Shown one piece after another: positions 1 through 14,739 of a DNA stretch of 64,000 nucleotides. Origin of the DNA: Mermis nigrescens (Eukaryota > Nematoda > Enoplea > Mermithida > Mermithidae). The stretch covers positions 227,635 through 291,634 of the forward strand of contig JAVLUZ010000752.1 in the NCBI GenBank assembly GCA_036768485.1. Reading direction: 5' to 3'. Every line of letters starts with the position of its first letter. Positions within the stretch are counted from its first letter, which is position 1. The position numbers were made by a program, and so were the translations under genes. The notes beneath the pieces were generated by a model that saw nothing but the letters and a program-made list of their open reading frames with translations, had not been told where the DNA came from and made no database searches.

Positions 1-502
1 GAAAATTTTTTCAGCCCCCTAGAAATTTTTTCACCCCCCCCAGAATTTCGATGCTGCCCATCTATGATCCCCACATGCATGTTTGCTTGCAGCACTAGTA
101 GATGCATGAGACACTCGCTGCGTAAAACTTCAAGATAATAATTTTTTTTCGTACAATGTCACATGAAATTCTTGATTGCTCCGGCTTATTTTCAAGAATA
201 TTGACTTGCTTAGTTAAAAAGCTAAAAAATTCAGTGCAGAAAGTACGATGCAATCGTAATAAAGTTGCAAAAATTCACCACAAAAAATCTTGACATTTTT
301 TAATCGAATACCTCGAATAAAGATGCTATGCGTATATAGTACTAACAGTTAATTTTATTTTTATTTTATTGTGTTATTTTTATCACTACTTTTATGATAT
401 GCGACGAATGAGAGCTGGGCTCGTATATTACATAACGAATATCAGCATACAGGGATAACATATTTCCACATTCAGGCTGTATCCAGGATTCGGCTTAGAA
501 AG

Positions 503-941
503 GAAGGGGCGGACGCAGCATAAATTGGTTGTACGTGGGCAGCAAGAAAATCCTGACGGGGTCAGGATGGGTGAAATTGTCAAAAATGTTACTAAAAATA
601 GAATTCTGGTGGGGGTCTACAGTAATCTGGTTGGGTTTAACTTTCCCCAAAACCCCCCGCCCATGTGTCAGTCTACATATATCTCTGAAAATTTGTCAGG
701 ATAGCTCGCAAAAATATGCCTATCCATAGAAATCATAAAATTTAAAACGTTCGAAGAAATTTCCTCCTTATTCGAAACGCTATAAAAAGTGCCGTTTTTT
801 TGACTGTGCTTGAGCCAAGCTTATAGAGAATACTTCTCATCTGGCCCGAAGCGCCGAATAGGCAAATTGTATATCCATTCTTTATACCGCCAAATATTTT
901 TGGCTAATCGGGGGGGGCGCCCTTTTTTAAATCCGCCCCTG
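503..941. mobile_element. Possible short hAT-like element (also near 5511-5948 and 10646-11086)
   Basis: The left side reads AAGGGGCGGACGC and the right side, reverse-complemented, reads CAGGGGCGGATTT, resembling ends common in hAT-type MITEs. No clean 8-bp target duplication is visible and the inner ends diverge, so this is weak. The interior (about 530-675) also resembles the dispersed repeat family described at 4796. Confidence 0.3.
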
Positions 942-1872
942 TAAATAGTGCATTATTTGTTGTTTTTTTCTATTTTTGGATGTGGAAGCAGGGATAAAAA
1001 AATTCAATAAATGATTTTTAAGAGTTTGAGGTACATTTCGTCAAATCCTTCATTTTAATCTGTTGAGCTTTTGATGCTGATTTAGTGATTAATTATGTAA
1101 AGTTTCAATTTTAGATTCGTTAAAGAAGCATTGCCGAATCCACACCTTGTTCTTGGTAACAAGGTCGTCTATTCTGGTGTCAGTAAACCAGCTGGCAAAG
1201 CGATGAATCCTTGATAATTTTTACTAAGATGAAGCGTTTTTTATCGTTTGCTCGCCCAGTTCTTCTAACTTTTTTGCACTCATTCGAGGAGCGGCATTCA
1301 TTAGCCACCGAAATATTTCGCCTATTTACCTCTCCTTAAAAATGTGCGAAAAACCGACTACATTTTCGGAAAAATAATTCCAGTAATGCGCGTTGCCTGC
1401 GTGACATAACTTTCTCAAAAATTTGATTCCAGTAGCACGTGACGGGGAATAAGAAGAAATTTGAACGGAAGTTGTTAACGTTGGGCTTGTTAGCATTTCT
1501 TAAGTACGTCGACCTAAAAAAAGTTTTCTGCATATATAAGTCGAATATCTGCATTTTATGCGACGTATTTAGAATGCGCAAGCGCTAGAGAGGAAGTCAG
1601 CCTAGGGCGAAATTTTGCTTTTCCTTTGGATATCTGAGAAGAGACCTGCGTGACTGCTTGCTGCTTTATCGCCTACGCATTCAAGCTAAGTATGTTGTAT
1701 AGGTAGTTAGTAGGTACTTCTGTCGATGAGTATGAAATTTAGAAGCTAAGTTTCATAAACCTTTGTTTCTCTCAACACTTTTCAGTTGTTAAGCTAGTAG
1801 TTCTTCATTTAGCGCGAGCACACATTGTGCACATATTTCATCGAGAATTGAAAGTAATATTTCGTCGTCTTT

Positions 1873-2450
1873 AAAAAGGTTGGTCGGTTCTCAAAGAAGG
1901 TTGGCTGGTTCCTTAAACAGGTTGGTCGGTTCCCAGAAAAAGGTTGGCTTGTCCCGTAAAAAAGTTGGTTGATTCCAAAAAAGTTGGCTGTTCCTCTGAA
2001 TGGTTAGTTTGGTTCCCAAAAAAGGTAGGCTGGTTCCATGAAAACCGTATGCGGTGCCCAAAAAAAACTTGGCTACTCCCTTAAATGGTTGGTTGTTTAC
2101 CGAAAAAAAGTTGCCTGCTCCCTAAGACAGGTTGGCCGGTCCCCAAAAAAGGTTGCATGCTCCCTTCAAAAGGTTGGTCGGTTCCCAAAAACGGTTGGCT
2201 GCTCCCTAAAAAAAAACGTTGATTAGTTCCCAAAAAACATTGGCTGCTCCCTTAAAAAATTAAGTGGTTCCCAAAAAAATTGGTCGGTTTCCAAAAAAAG
2301 TTGGCTGCTCCCATTAAAACGTTGGTCGGTTCGCAAAAAGGTTGTCTGCTACTTAAAAAAGGTTGGTCGGTTCCCAGAAAAGGTTGGTGCTCTAATAAAT
2401 AGATTAGTCGGTCCTCATAAAAGGTAGACTGCTTCTCAAAAAGGGTGATC
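1873..2450. repeat. GGTTGG-type minisatellite, array copy 1
   Basis: About 14 imperfect units of roughly 40 bp, each made of two ~20-bp halves built on GGTTGGTCGGTTCCCAAAAA and a GGTTGGCTGCTCCC variant. The apparent reading frames on both strands are products of the repeat and not genes. A related minisatellite with a GGTTGCTGGG core lies at 15590-16835. Confidence 0.9.
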
Positions 2451-2852
2451 TTGAGTTATCATGCACTTGGAAAAAGGTTACTTGGTACATATGTAGCATA
2501 AGTAGTATGCTGATTTGCTTCTCAAGTTGTCATATTTAGACTATCAATCAACCTTCAGCATGTATCTATGCCCATGTACAAAACATGCCCCCATCCCAGA
2601 GACCCTTCGCCCCGTTGCAGGATTGGTCCGGCCCATTGCCGGTTGAGGGCGATATGGGGCATTGCCCAGGTGTGAGCATCACATGCCATAAAGGGATTAG
2701 CCAAACTGTTTACTTTCACAATATGATTTTAAATAGCCGAATTATTGTAAAACTGTAAATATTCAAACTCAATTTGCTCGAAACGCACTTTTTGTACTTA
2801 GTCACTTCTTGCAGTAAGCCCTCGCACATTTCGTTTCCCTCTGCTCGTGGTC

Positions 2853-3678
<826 letters not shown>

Positions 3679-3962
3679 GGACTTTCATCAACCTAGATAT
3701 ATGATCAGGAATACGAAGTGCCGAGTCACAGTTTGTTTGCTTAGCATTTACGGTCTGTGGTTAGCCTGGTCTAGGAGTCATATAACTTTTACGAGCTAGG
3801 ATACTTTTAAATTTGGTAAAACGCTTTAAGCAGTAATAATTACTTATATTCGTTCTCGTATTTTGTTCTATTTCAATCACTTTCTTGAAATGACTTGTCC
3901 TTTCATGGTCTTAATATTACCATCATTCACAAAAAAATCGCACAAATACACCTACATATACT

Positions 3963-3964
<2 letters not shown>

Positions 3965-4044
<80 letters not shown>
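3965..4044. repeat. (TA)n microsatellite
   Basis: About 40 TA units upstream of the orphan exon 2; the copy-2 equivalent is far longer (8971-9182). Confidence 0.98.
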
Positions 4045-4048
<4 letters not shown>

Positions 4049-4374
4049 CGCGAATATGAAAGATGCACACAATACATGCCTGCCTGTTAGATGGTGAATT
4101 ATATATGTAAATTAAACCTTTATGTGAAAAAATGAATAATTGCACAGATGTAAATACAATGTATTGTTTGGCTCTAACAGAGCTTCGGCCATTTAAAGTA
4201 GTACCTACACTAGCTTTCAGGTCAACGAAATTTAAAAGACTTTGTTAATTATGCTCGTAAGTTTCGAATGATAACTAATAACTACAATGTTGGGGAAATG
4301 TGAAAAATGAGAATAAAAGACTTTTACGGCAATCATTCTATTTAAAGTAGCCAGTTCAATTTTGGGTTTTTAAG

Positions 4375-4527
4375 GTGACTGTTGCCCCACAAGGACCGAA
4401 AACGCCCATTGATGGAGAATCCAGAAGAATAGTTTTATTGCTCGTCCCCGCGCCATTAGACACTCTTAACATTAAAGACGCATGGAAAAGTACAGACATA
4501 GTTCGAAAGAACATTCAGCTAAAGTAA
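4375..4527 (+). pseudogene. Orphan second copy of MSP exon 2, array copy 1
   Basis: This is homologous to exon 2 at 3522-3678 (APQGPKTPIDGES..., same VPAPLDTLNIKDAW and VRKNIQLK-stop end). Its acceptor region reads TTTTTAAG followed directly by GTGACT. That puts the open frame in phase 0, whereas the only exon 1 donor leaves phase 2; joining them would give an immediate TGA. The exon 2 at 3522 also ends in a stop. So this copy looks unusable unless another first exon exists. Its coding sequence nevertheless stays open for 50 codons. Confidence 0.65.
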
Positions 4528-4795
4528 GGACTTTCATCAACCTAGATATATGATCAGGAATACGAAGTGCCGAGTCACAGTTTGTTTGCTTAGCATTTAC
4601 GGTCTGTGGTTAGCCTGGTCTATGAGTCATATAACTTTTACGAGCTAGGATACTTTTAAATTTGGTAAAACGCTTTAAGCAGTAATAATTACTTATATTC
4701 GTTCTCGTATTTTGTTCTATTTCAATCATTTTCTTGAAATGACTTGTCCTTTCATGGTCTTAATATTACCATCATTTACAAAAAATCGACCTTTT

Positions 4796-5095
4796 TCCCA
4801 GAGTCCCTGCCACATGTGGGCGTGGGGAGTATGCACCCCCAGAAGTTGGAATACCCCCAGAAATCAAAATACCACCAGAATTAAATTTTTGAAAATTTTT
4901 CTGCTGTTTCAGCGATTTTTTGATGCCGTTGTACAGTGCTCGATGAGAAACGTCGAAAAATGGTGTTTTTTCACCATACGCCTACTTGAAGACCATTTTT
5001 TGACCTTTGAAAATTTTTTCAGCCCCCTAGAAATTTTTTCACCCCCCCCAGAATTTCGATGCTGCCCATCTATGATCCCCACATGCATGTTTGCT
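4796..5095. repeat. Dispersed repeat family A (~280-300 bp), array copy 1
   Basis: It begins near CACATGTGGGCGTGGGG, carries C-run blocks around CCCCCAGAAATC, a core GAGAAACGTCGAAAAATGG, and ends near GCTGCCCATCTATG. Other copies: 1-85 (tail), 9935-10232, 22478-22743, 36798-37064 and 63216-63490. No coding capacity; MITE-like. Confidence 0.85.
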
Positions 5096-6880
5096 TGCAG
5101 CACTAGTAGATGCATGAGACACTCGCTGCGTAAAACTTCAAGATAATAATTTTTTTTCGTACAATGTCACATGAAATTCTTGATTGCTCCGGCTTATTTT
5201 CAAGAATATTGACTTGCTTAGTTAAAAAGCTAAAAAATTCAGTGCAGAAAGTACGATGCAATCGTAATAAAGTTGCAAAAATTCACCACAAAAAATCTTG
5301 ACATTTTTTAATCGAATACCTCGAATAAAGATGCTATGCGTATATAGTACTAACAGTTAATTTTATTTTTATTTTATTGTGTTATTTTTATCACTACTTT
5401 TATGATATGCGACGAATGAGAGCTGGGCTCGTATATTACATAACGAATATCAGCATACAGGGATAACATATTTCCACATTCAGGCTGTATCCAGGATTCG
5501 GCTTAGAAAGGAAGGGGCGGACGCAGCATAAATTGGTTGTACGTGGGCAGCAAGAAAATCCTGACGGGGTCAGGATGGGTGAAATTGTCAAAAATGTTAC
5601 TAAAAATAGAATTCTGGTGGGGGTCTACAGTAATCTGGTTGGGTTTAACTTTCCCCAAAACCCCCCGCCCATGTGTCAGTCTACATATATCTCTGAAAAT
5701 TTGTCAGGATAGCTCGCAAAAATATGCCTATCCATAGAAATCATAAAATTTAAAACGTTCGAAGAAATTTCCTCCTTATTCGAAACGCTATAAAAAGTGC
5801 CGTTTTTTTGACTGTGCTTGAGCCAAGCTTATAGAGAATACTTCTCATCTGGCCCGAAGCGCCGAATAGGCAAATTGTATATCCATTCTTTATACCGCCA
5901 AATATTTTTGGCTAATCGGGGGGGCGCCCTTTTTTAAATCCGCCCCTGTAAATAGTGCATTATTTGTTGTTTTTTTCTATTTTTGGATGTGGAAGCAGGG
6001 ATAAAAAAATTCAATAAATGATTTTTAAGAGTTTGAGGTACATTTCGTCAAATCCTTCATTTTAATCTGTTGAGCTTTTGATGCTGATTTAGTGATTAAT
6101 TATGTAAAGTTTCAATTTTAGATTCGTTAAAGAAGCATTGCCGAATCCACACCTTGTTCTTGGTAACAAGGTCGTCTATTCTGGTGTCAGTAAACCAGCT
6201 GGCAAAGCGATGAATCCTTGATAATTTTTACTAAGATGAAGCGTTTTTTATCGTTTGCTCGCCCAGTTCTTCTAACTTTTTTGCACTCATTCGAGGAGCG
6301 GCATTCATTAGCCACCGAAATATTTCGCCTATTTACCTCTCCTTAAAAATGTGCGAAAAACCGACTACATTTTCGGAAAAATAATTCCAGTAATGCGCGT
6401 TGCCTGCGTGACATAACTTTCTCAAAAATTTGATTCCAGTAGCACGTGACGGGGAATAAGAAGAAATTTGAACGGAAGTTGTTAACGTTGGGCTTGTTAG
6501 CATTTCTTAAGTACGTCGACCTAAAAAAAGTTTTCTGCATATATAAGTCGAATATCTGCATTTTATGCGACGTATTTAGAATGCGCAAGCGCTAGAGAGG
6601 AAGTCAGCCTAGGGCGAAATTTTGCTTTTCCTTTGGATATCTGAGAAGAGACCTGCGTGACTGCTTGCTGCTTTATCGCCTACGCATTCAAGCTAAGTAT
6701 GTTGTATAGGTAGTTAGTAGGTACTTCTGTCGATGAGTATGAAATTTAGAAGCTAAGTTTCATAAACCTTTGTTTCTCTCAACACTTTTCAGTTGTTAAG
6801 CTAGTAGTTCTTCATTTAGCGCGAGCACACATTGTGCACATATTTCATCGAGAATTGAAAGTAATATTTCGTCGTCTTTA

Positions 6881-7448
6881 AAAAGGTTGGTCGGTTCTCA
6901 AAGAAGGTTGGCTGGTTCCTTAAACAGGTTGGTCGGTTCCCAGAAAAAGGTTGGCTTGTCCCGTAAAAAAGTTGGTTGATTCCAAAAAAAGTTGGCTGTT
7001 CCTCTGAATGGTTAGTTTGGTTCCCAAAAAAGGTAGGCTGGTTCCATGAAAACCGTATGCGGTGCCCAAAAAAAACTTGGCTACTCCCTTAAATGGTTGG
7101 TTGTTTACCGAAAAAAGTTGCCTGCTCCCTAAGACAGGTTGGCCGGTCCCCAAAAAAGGTTGCATGCTCCCTTCAAAAGGTTGGTCGGTTCCCAAAAACG
7201 GTTGGCTGCTCCCTAAAAAAAACGTTGATTAGTTCCCAAAAAACATTGGCTGCTCCCTTAAAAAATTAAGTGGTTCCCAAAAAAATTGGTCGGTTTCCAA
7301 AAAAGTTGGCTGCTCCCATTAAAACGTTGGTCGGTTCGCAAAAAGGTTGTCTGCTACTTAAAAAAGGTTGGTCGGTTCCCAGAAAAGGTTGGTGCTCTAA
7401 TAAATAGATTAGTCGGTCCTCATAAAAGGTAGACTGCTTCTCAAAAAG
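6881..7448. repeat. GGTTGG-type minisatellite, array copy 2
   Basis: Same minisatellite as at 1873-2450, differing mainly in the number of A residues between units. Confidence 0.9.
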
Positions 7449-7857
7449 GGTGATCTTGAGTTATCATGCACTTGGAAAAAGGTTACTTGGTACATATGTA
7501 GCATAAGTAGTATGCTGATTTGCTTCTCAAGTTGTCATATTTAGACTATCAATCAACCTTCAGCATGTATCTATGCCCATGTACAAAACATGCCCCCATC
7601 CCAGAGACCCTTCGCCCCGTTGCAGGATTGGTCCGGCCCATTGCCGGTTGAGGGCGATATGGGGCATTGCCCAGGTGTGAGCATCACATGCCATAAAGGG
7701 ATTAGCCAAACTGTTTACTTTCACAATATGATTTTAAATAGCCGAATTATTGTAAAACTGTAAATATTCAAACTCAATTTGCTCGAAACGCACTTTTTGT
7801 ACTTAGTCACTTCTTGCAGTAAGCCCTCGCACATTTCGTTTCCCTCTGCTCGTGGTC

Positions 7858-8684
<827 letters not shown>

Positions 8685-8969
8685 GGACTTTCATCAACCT
8701 AGATATATGATCAGGAATACGAAGTGCCGAGTCACAGTTTGTTTGCTTAGCATTTACGGTCTGTGGTTAGCCTGGTCTAGGAGTCATATAACTTTTACGA
8801 GCTAGGATACTTTTAAATTTGGTAAAACGCTTTAAGCAGTAATAATTACTTATATTCGTTCTCGTATTTTGTTCTATTTCAATCACTTTCTTGAAATGAC
8901 TTGTCCTTTCATGGTCTTAATATTACCATCATTTACAAAAAAATCGCACAAATACACCTACATATACTT

Positions 8970-9186
<217 letters not shown>

Positions 9187-9512
9187 CGCGAATATGAAAG
9201 ATGCACACAATACATGCCTGCCTGTTAGATGGTGAATTATATATGTAAATTAAACCTTTATGTGAAAAAATGAATAATTGCACAGATGTAAATACAATGT
9301 ATTGTTTGGCTCTAACAGAGCTTCGGCCATTTAAAGTAGTACCTACACTAGCTTTCAGGTCAACGAAATTTAAAAGACTTTGTTAATTATGCTCGTAAGT
9401 TTCGAATGATAACTAATAACTACAATGTTGGGGAAATGTGAAAAATGAGAATAAAAGACTTTTACGGCAATCATTCTATTTAAAGTAGCCAGTTCAATTT
9501 TGGGTTTTTAAG

Positions 9513-9665
9513 GTGACTGTTGCCCCACAAGGACCGAAAACGCCCATTGATGGAGAATCCAGAAGAATAGTTTTATTGCTCGTCCCCGCGCCATTAGACA
9601 CTCTTAACATTAAAGACGCATGGAAAAGTACAGACATAGTTCGAAAGAACATTCAGCTAAAGTAA
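9513..9665 (+). pseudogene. Orphan second copy of MSP exon 2, array copy 2
   Basis: Essentially identical to 4375-4527, with the same phase problem (TTTTTAAG then GTGACT, phase 0). It is the probable donor for the mosaic exon 2 at 8531-8684, or shares a source with it. Confidence 0.65.
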
Positions 9666-9934
9666 GGACTTTCATCAACCTAGATATATGATCAGGAATA
9701 CGAAGTGCCGAGTCACAGTTTGTTTGCTTAGCATTTACGGTCTGTGGTTAGCCTGGTCTATGAGTCATATAACTTTTACGAGCTAGGATACTTTTAAATT
9801 TGGTAAAACGCTTTAAGCAGTAATAATTACTTATATTCGTTCTCGTATTTTGTTCTATTTCAATCATTTTCTTGAAATGACTTGTCCTTTCATGGTCTTA
9901 ATATTACCATCATTTACAAAAAATCGACCTTTTT

Positions 9935-10232
9935 CCCAGAGTCCCTGCCACATGTGGGCGTGGGGAGTATGCACCCCCAGAAGTTGGAATACCCCCAGAA
10001 ATCAAAATACCACCAGAATTAAATTTTTGAAAATTTTTCTGCTGTTTCAGCGATTTTTTGATGCCGTTGTACAGTGCTCGATGAGAAACGTCGAAAAATG
10101 GTGTTTTTTCACCATACGCCTACTTGAAGACCATTTTTTGACCTTTGAAAATTTTTTCAGCCCCCTAGAAATTTTTTCACCCCCCCCCCAGAATTTCGAT
10201 GCTGCCCATCTATGATCCCCACATGCATGTTT
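9935..10232. repeat. Dispersed repeat family A, array copy 2
   Basis: Same as 4796-5095, but with a longer C run near 10180. It spans the boundary between array copies 2 and 3. Confidence 0.85.
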
Positions 10233-12130
10233 GCTTGCAGCACTAGTAGATGCATGAGACACTCGCTGCGTAAAACTTCAAGATAATAATTTTTTTCGTA
10301 CAATGTCACATGAAATTCTTGATTGCTCCGGCTTATTTTCAAGAATATTGACTTGCTTAGTTAAAAAGCTAAAAAATTTAGTGCAGAAAGTACGATGCAA
10401 TCGTAATAAAGTTGCAAAAATTCACCACAAAAAATCTTGACATTTTTTAATCGAATACCTCGAATAAAGATGCTATGCGTATATAGTACTAACAGTTAAT
10501 TTTATTTTTATTTTATTGTGTTATTTTTATCACTACTTTTATGATATGCGACGAATGAGAGCTGGGCTCGTATATTACATAACGAATATCAGCATACAGG
10601 GATAACATATTTCCACATTCAGGCTGTATCCAGGATTCGGCTTAGAAAGGAAGGGGCGGACGCAGCATAAATTGGTTGTACGTGGGCAGCAAGAAAATCC
10701 TGACGGGGTCAGGATGGGTGAAATTGTCAAAAATGTTACTAAAAATAGAATTCTGGTGGGGGTCTACAGTAATCTGGTTGGGTTTAACTTTCCCCAAAAC
10801 CCCCGCCCATGTGTCAGTCTACATATATCTCTGAAAATTTGTCAGGATAGCTCGCAAAAATATGCCTATCCATAGAAATCATAAAATTTAAAACGTTCGA
10901 AGAAATTTCCTCCTTATTCGAAACGCTATAAAAAGTGCCGTTTTTTTGACTGTGCTTGAGCCAAGCTTATAGAGAATACTTCTCATCTGGCCCGAAGCGC
11001 CGAATAGGCAAATTGTATATCCATTCTTTATACCGCCAAATATTTTTGGCTAATCGGGGGGGGCGCCCTTTTTTAAATCCGCCCCTGTAAATAGTGCATT
11101 ATTTGTTGTTTTTTTTCTATTTTTGGATGTGGAAGCAGGGATAAAAAAATTCAATAAATGATTTTTAAGAGTTTGAGGTACATTTCGTCAAATCCTTCAT
11201 TTTAATCTGTTGAGCTTTTGATGCTGATTTAGTGATTAATTATCTAAAGTTTCAATTTTAGATTCGTTAAAGAAGCATTGCCGAATCCACACCTTGTTCT
11301 TGGTAACAAGGTCGTCTATTCTGGTGTCAGTAAACCAGCTGGCAAAGCGATGAATCCTTGATAATTTTTACTAAGATGAAGCGTTTTTTATCGTTTGCTC
11401 GCCCAGTTCTTCTAACTTTTTTGCACTCATTCGAGGAGCGGCATTCATTAGCCACCGAAATATTTCGCCTATTTACCTCTCCTTAAAAATGTGCGAAAAA
11501 CCGACTACATTTTCGGAAAAATAATTCCAGTAATGCGCGTTGCCTGCGTGACATAACTTTCTCAAAAATTTGATTCCAGTAGCACGTGACGGGGAATAAG
11601 AAGAAATTTGAACGGAAGTTGTTAACGTTGGGCTTGTTAGCATTTCTTAAGTACGTCGACCTAAAAAAAGTTTTCTGCATATATAAGTCGAATATCTGCA
11701 TTTTATGCGACGTATTTAGAATGCGCAAGCGCTAGAGAGGAAGTCAGCCTAGGGCGAAATTTTGCTTTTCCTTTGGATATCTGAGAAGAGACCTGCGTGA
11801 CTGCTTGCTGCTTTATCGCCTACGCATTCAAGCTAAGTATGTTGTATAGGTAGTTAGTAGGTACTTCTGTCGATGAGTATGAAATTTAGAAGCTAAGTTT
11901 CATAAACTTTTGTTTCTCTCAACACTTTTCAGTTGTTAAGCTAGTAGTTCTTCATTTAGCGCGAGCACACATTGTGCACATATTTCATCGAGAATTGAAA
12001 GTAATATTTCGTCGTATTAATTAGTCGTGCAACGTATTTTCTTCGATTCGTAAAATGTATATAAAGAGTACTGCCTGCGAAAAGTCGTGTTTAATTATGA
12101 TGCGGAACAATTTAGTCAAACGTTTTTTAA

Positions 12131-13805
12131 TTAACCTTTTAGTGGCCAACGTTCCCAATTGGGAACATATTTTTAAAATTTTGTTGCAAAACAACTACTC
12201 ATCTAATTTAAATAAGACTTGTTTTGGATGAGAAACAAGATGTTTGTCTATCCTGCGAGAGCAATTTCAAAACTTAATTATGAGTATGTGCTATGCTATA
12301 CTGTCTTAAGTTAGACAAAAATAGCGAAAGTTTGTCATGTTTAGAAATTTGCATATTGTCAATTGACATACAAAATTTTTGAGCCAAATGTCATGCAGTC
12401 ATCTTTGCAGAGTTTTTCTGATCATTTTGGTATGTTATTCATTTTTATTTAGTTGTTCATCAAAATTTATGGTTAAATTTATATTGATGTTCCCGTTTGG
12501 GAACGTTGGCTCCTAGGAGTGCAAAAATATTTGATTCCTGGAAGGAGAACAAAATCTATGGGGCAGCATATGTAACCTCGGCTATGCTCTTTAGTGACCT
12601 CTCATGCATTCCTTCAATTTTCTAGAGCTCCACAAGCATTCTGGTATGACTCCAATGCACATATTCAAAATATTAAATGCAGGTTTATGGGATTCTTAAC
12701 TTGATTCTATGTGTTACGATTACACAACAATGTAGCTCTTGATTTCTAGCGGTTTTTAGGCAAAAATTCAAGTGTTTCTGTAAATAATTTTAGGTTCTTT
12801 TGCAGAAATTACCTGCTCTACCTTACTTTGCCTTACTTTTTTACTATAACTTACAGAGCCATGAATCTTTAGAGGCTTAGAGACAAATTTTCTTAAATTC
12901 ATGCACAATATCATGTGTTTTTGATCTGTAGAAATTGCACTGTACTTTATCAAATTTTATATAACTACTGATTTCTAACATTTTTTAATAGCTCAGAAGC
13001 ATGCTAGCAACATAACTAAACTTTGAGTTTAAGTTTATTGGACTATCGATAACAACTGCGGATAGGTAAACGTCCGAATGAGTAAACGTATGATATTATG
13101 ACTTACTTTTATTCACTGTAAAATTCGACTTATTGAAAATTGAATGAAATTGCCAAATTGACTATATTACACCCTGACTTCCTGTTATTTCTCGAATCTT
13201 GATTCATAGTTTTAACTATTAGTATACCAAAATATGTCGATGTAGTGTAAATAGCTCTGAGATCACGGGCATTAGTTCAACAGCGTAGAAATAAGAAAAT
13301 TAATAAATTTTGAAAAATCCAGCAAAAACGAAAATACAGATTATAGCTCAATAATAGTTTTTTACTCATCTTAGCTGGACATTATTTAATGTTATCTAGA
13401 AAGCAAGCAAATCTAACAAAAAACAAATATAAAGTTACGGTGTCTATTGAAAGTTTCTTGGTTTTCTGAGGTTTATGGTTCCCATAAGGTTTCAAAAACT
13501 CAAAACTTTACCCTTGTAGGCTCTCTATTTGACAATTTGACAGTTTAGATTACTTGTGTTATCAATGTTTATAGCAGAACGCTTCAATCTTATATGTTTT
13601 GCAAAACATAAAAGAACTTGCAATTTGGCAAAAATGTTCCCCAAGAAGCCAACGTTCCCGAATGGGAACATATGAACAACATGATAGAGAGGAGAGCTTT
13701 CGCTCTGGTTTTTTGCATACAGTCTTGCATTTTACAGATTTGAAACATATTAGGATTGCATTGCTGTAGCACATCTGCATCATAGAGCGGACTTTAAAAG
13801 GTTAA
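12131..13805. mobile_element. piggyBac-like non-autonomous element with TTAA ends
   Basis: Bounded on the left by TTAA-CCTTTTAGTGGCC (12131) and on the right by AAAAGG-TTAA (13796-13805), so the ends are inverted CCTTTTA inside a TTAA duplication, as in piggyBac-type elements. No transposase ORF was seen; small ORFs inside are AT-rich noise. Three palindromes of the form GTTCCC-NNNN-GGGAAC lie at 12151-12166, 12489-12504 and 13654-13669, two of them within about 150 bp of an end in the context GCCAACGTTCCC. The TIR is short, so the superfamily call is tentative. Confidence 0.5.
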
Positions 13806-13848
13806 TATCCTTACGATCATTTTCACGCATTTATTCGTGTCGTTTTAT

Positions 13849-13935
13849 TATGTACGTCGACCTAAAAAAGTTTTCTGCATATATAAGTCGAATATCTGCA
13901 TTTTATGCGACGTATTTAGAATGCGCAAGCGCTTG
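13849..13935. repeat. Fragment of the ~5 kb array unit
   Basis: TACGTCGACCTAAAAAAG through GAATGCGCAAGCGCT matches 1503-1588, 6510-6593 and 11650-11733. It is a detached 86-bp piece beyond the array, possibly a remnant of an earlier larger array. Confidence 0.85.
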
Positions 13936-14247
13936 AGAGGTTTTATACATAATAAAACAAAACGCTCTATATCTGAAAATTATTTGATGACATATTTTCT
14001 CCGAAATCATTCATGTCAGAGTTCTAAGATCCATATTTTCGAAACATGGGCGAAAAAAGCGTGTTGAAAATTAGTCAATCTCGCTGAGTGAGGTGCATTT
14101 CGATGTAATTTTAAAAAATTTCACTTCAGGGTCTGTTTGAAAATATGAAACCTTTTTCTTTGACTTTTTTGAGAATGTTAGTGTATCGTTTGGAAACTTT
14201 AGGAATTTAAGAGGATGCCAAGAATATTATTTTTGAGTATAGTGTAT
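13936..14247. other. AT-rich spacer, nothing recognised
   Basis: No gene, repeat end or regulatory site that I can support. Confidence 0.5.
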
Positions 14248-14739
14248 GTATGTCTCAGAACATAGCTGGGCAAGCCTTAAAGTCTCGGCTGGTACCGGAG
14301 CCCAATTTTTTGGTTGGTTGCCTAAGTCAGAAAAGTGGTTGAATTTTTAACATGTTAGTCTTGCTTCCACGCAAAGTCCTTTCATAATTTCACGCGAAGT
14401 CGCACTATTTCTCGCGACATAATTTTTTGATTAAAAATGGTGTGTCAAAATTAGTGTGGTGTAAAAAATAGTGCAATCGATAATTTGCATAGCAATTATG
14501 TTTAAAAACTAATTACTTTAGTAACAATTGACGTTTAATCTTGAAGAGACATTCACCGCCTTTGAAATGCTTATTTTTTATGCAATTCATTGAGTAAAAT
14601 TAAAACTTCTACAGAGTTCCTCATTTTCATGTCGTCAAATAGTACGTTCTCATTTCAAATATAAATCCTGCTTGAAATGCACGGAAATTGTCATAATTCA
14701 GCGCAACCTATAAACATCAATAACGAATAATAAAATTAA

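Noticed and set aside
529..729. 66-codon frame repeated in each array unit
   Set aside because: Conserved only because the units are nearly identical; it begins in a repeat-like block and matches nothing.
1336..1581. 81-codon minus-strand frame repeated at 6343 and 11483
   Set aside because: Same reason; no domain or start context, and only short.
4712..5146. 144-codon open frame, repeated at 9850
   Set aside because: It lies across intron-like flank and the family A repeat; repetitive, with no protein-like conservation.
6920..7195. 91-codon frame over the minisatellite
   Set aside because: Periodic translation of the repeat unit; interrupted in copy 1 by a length change.
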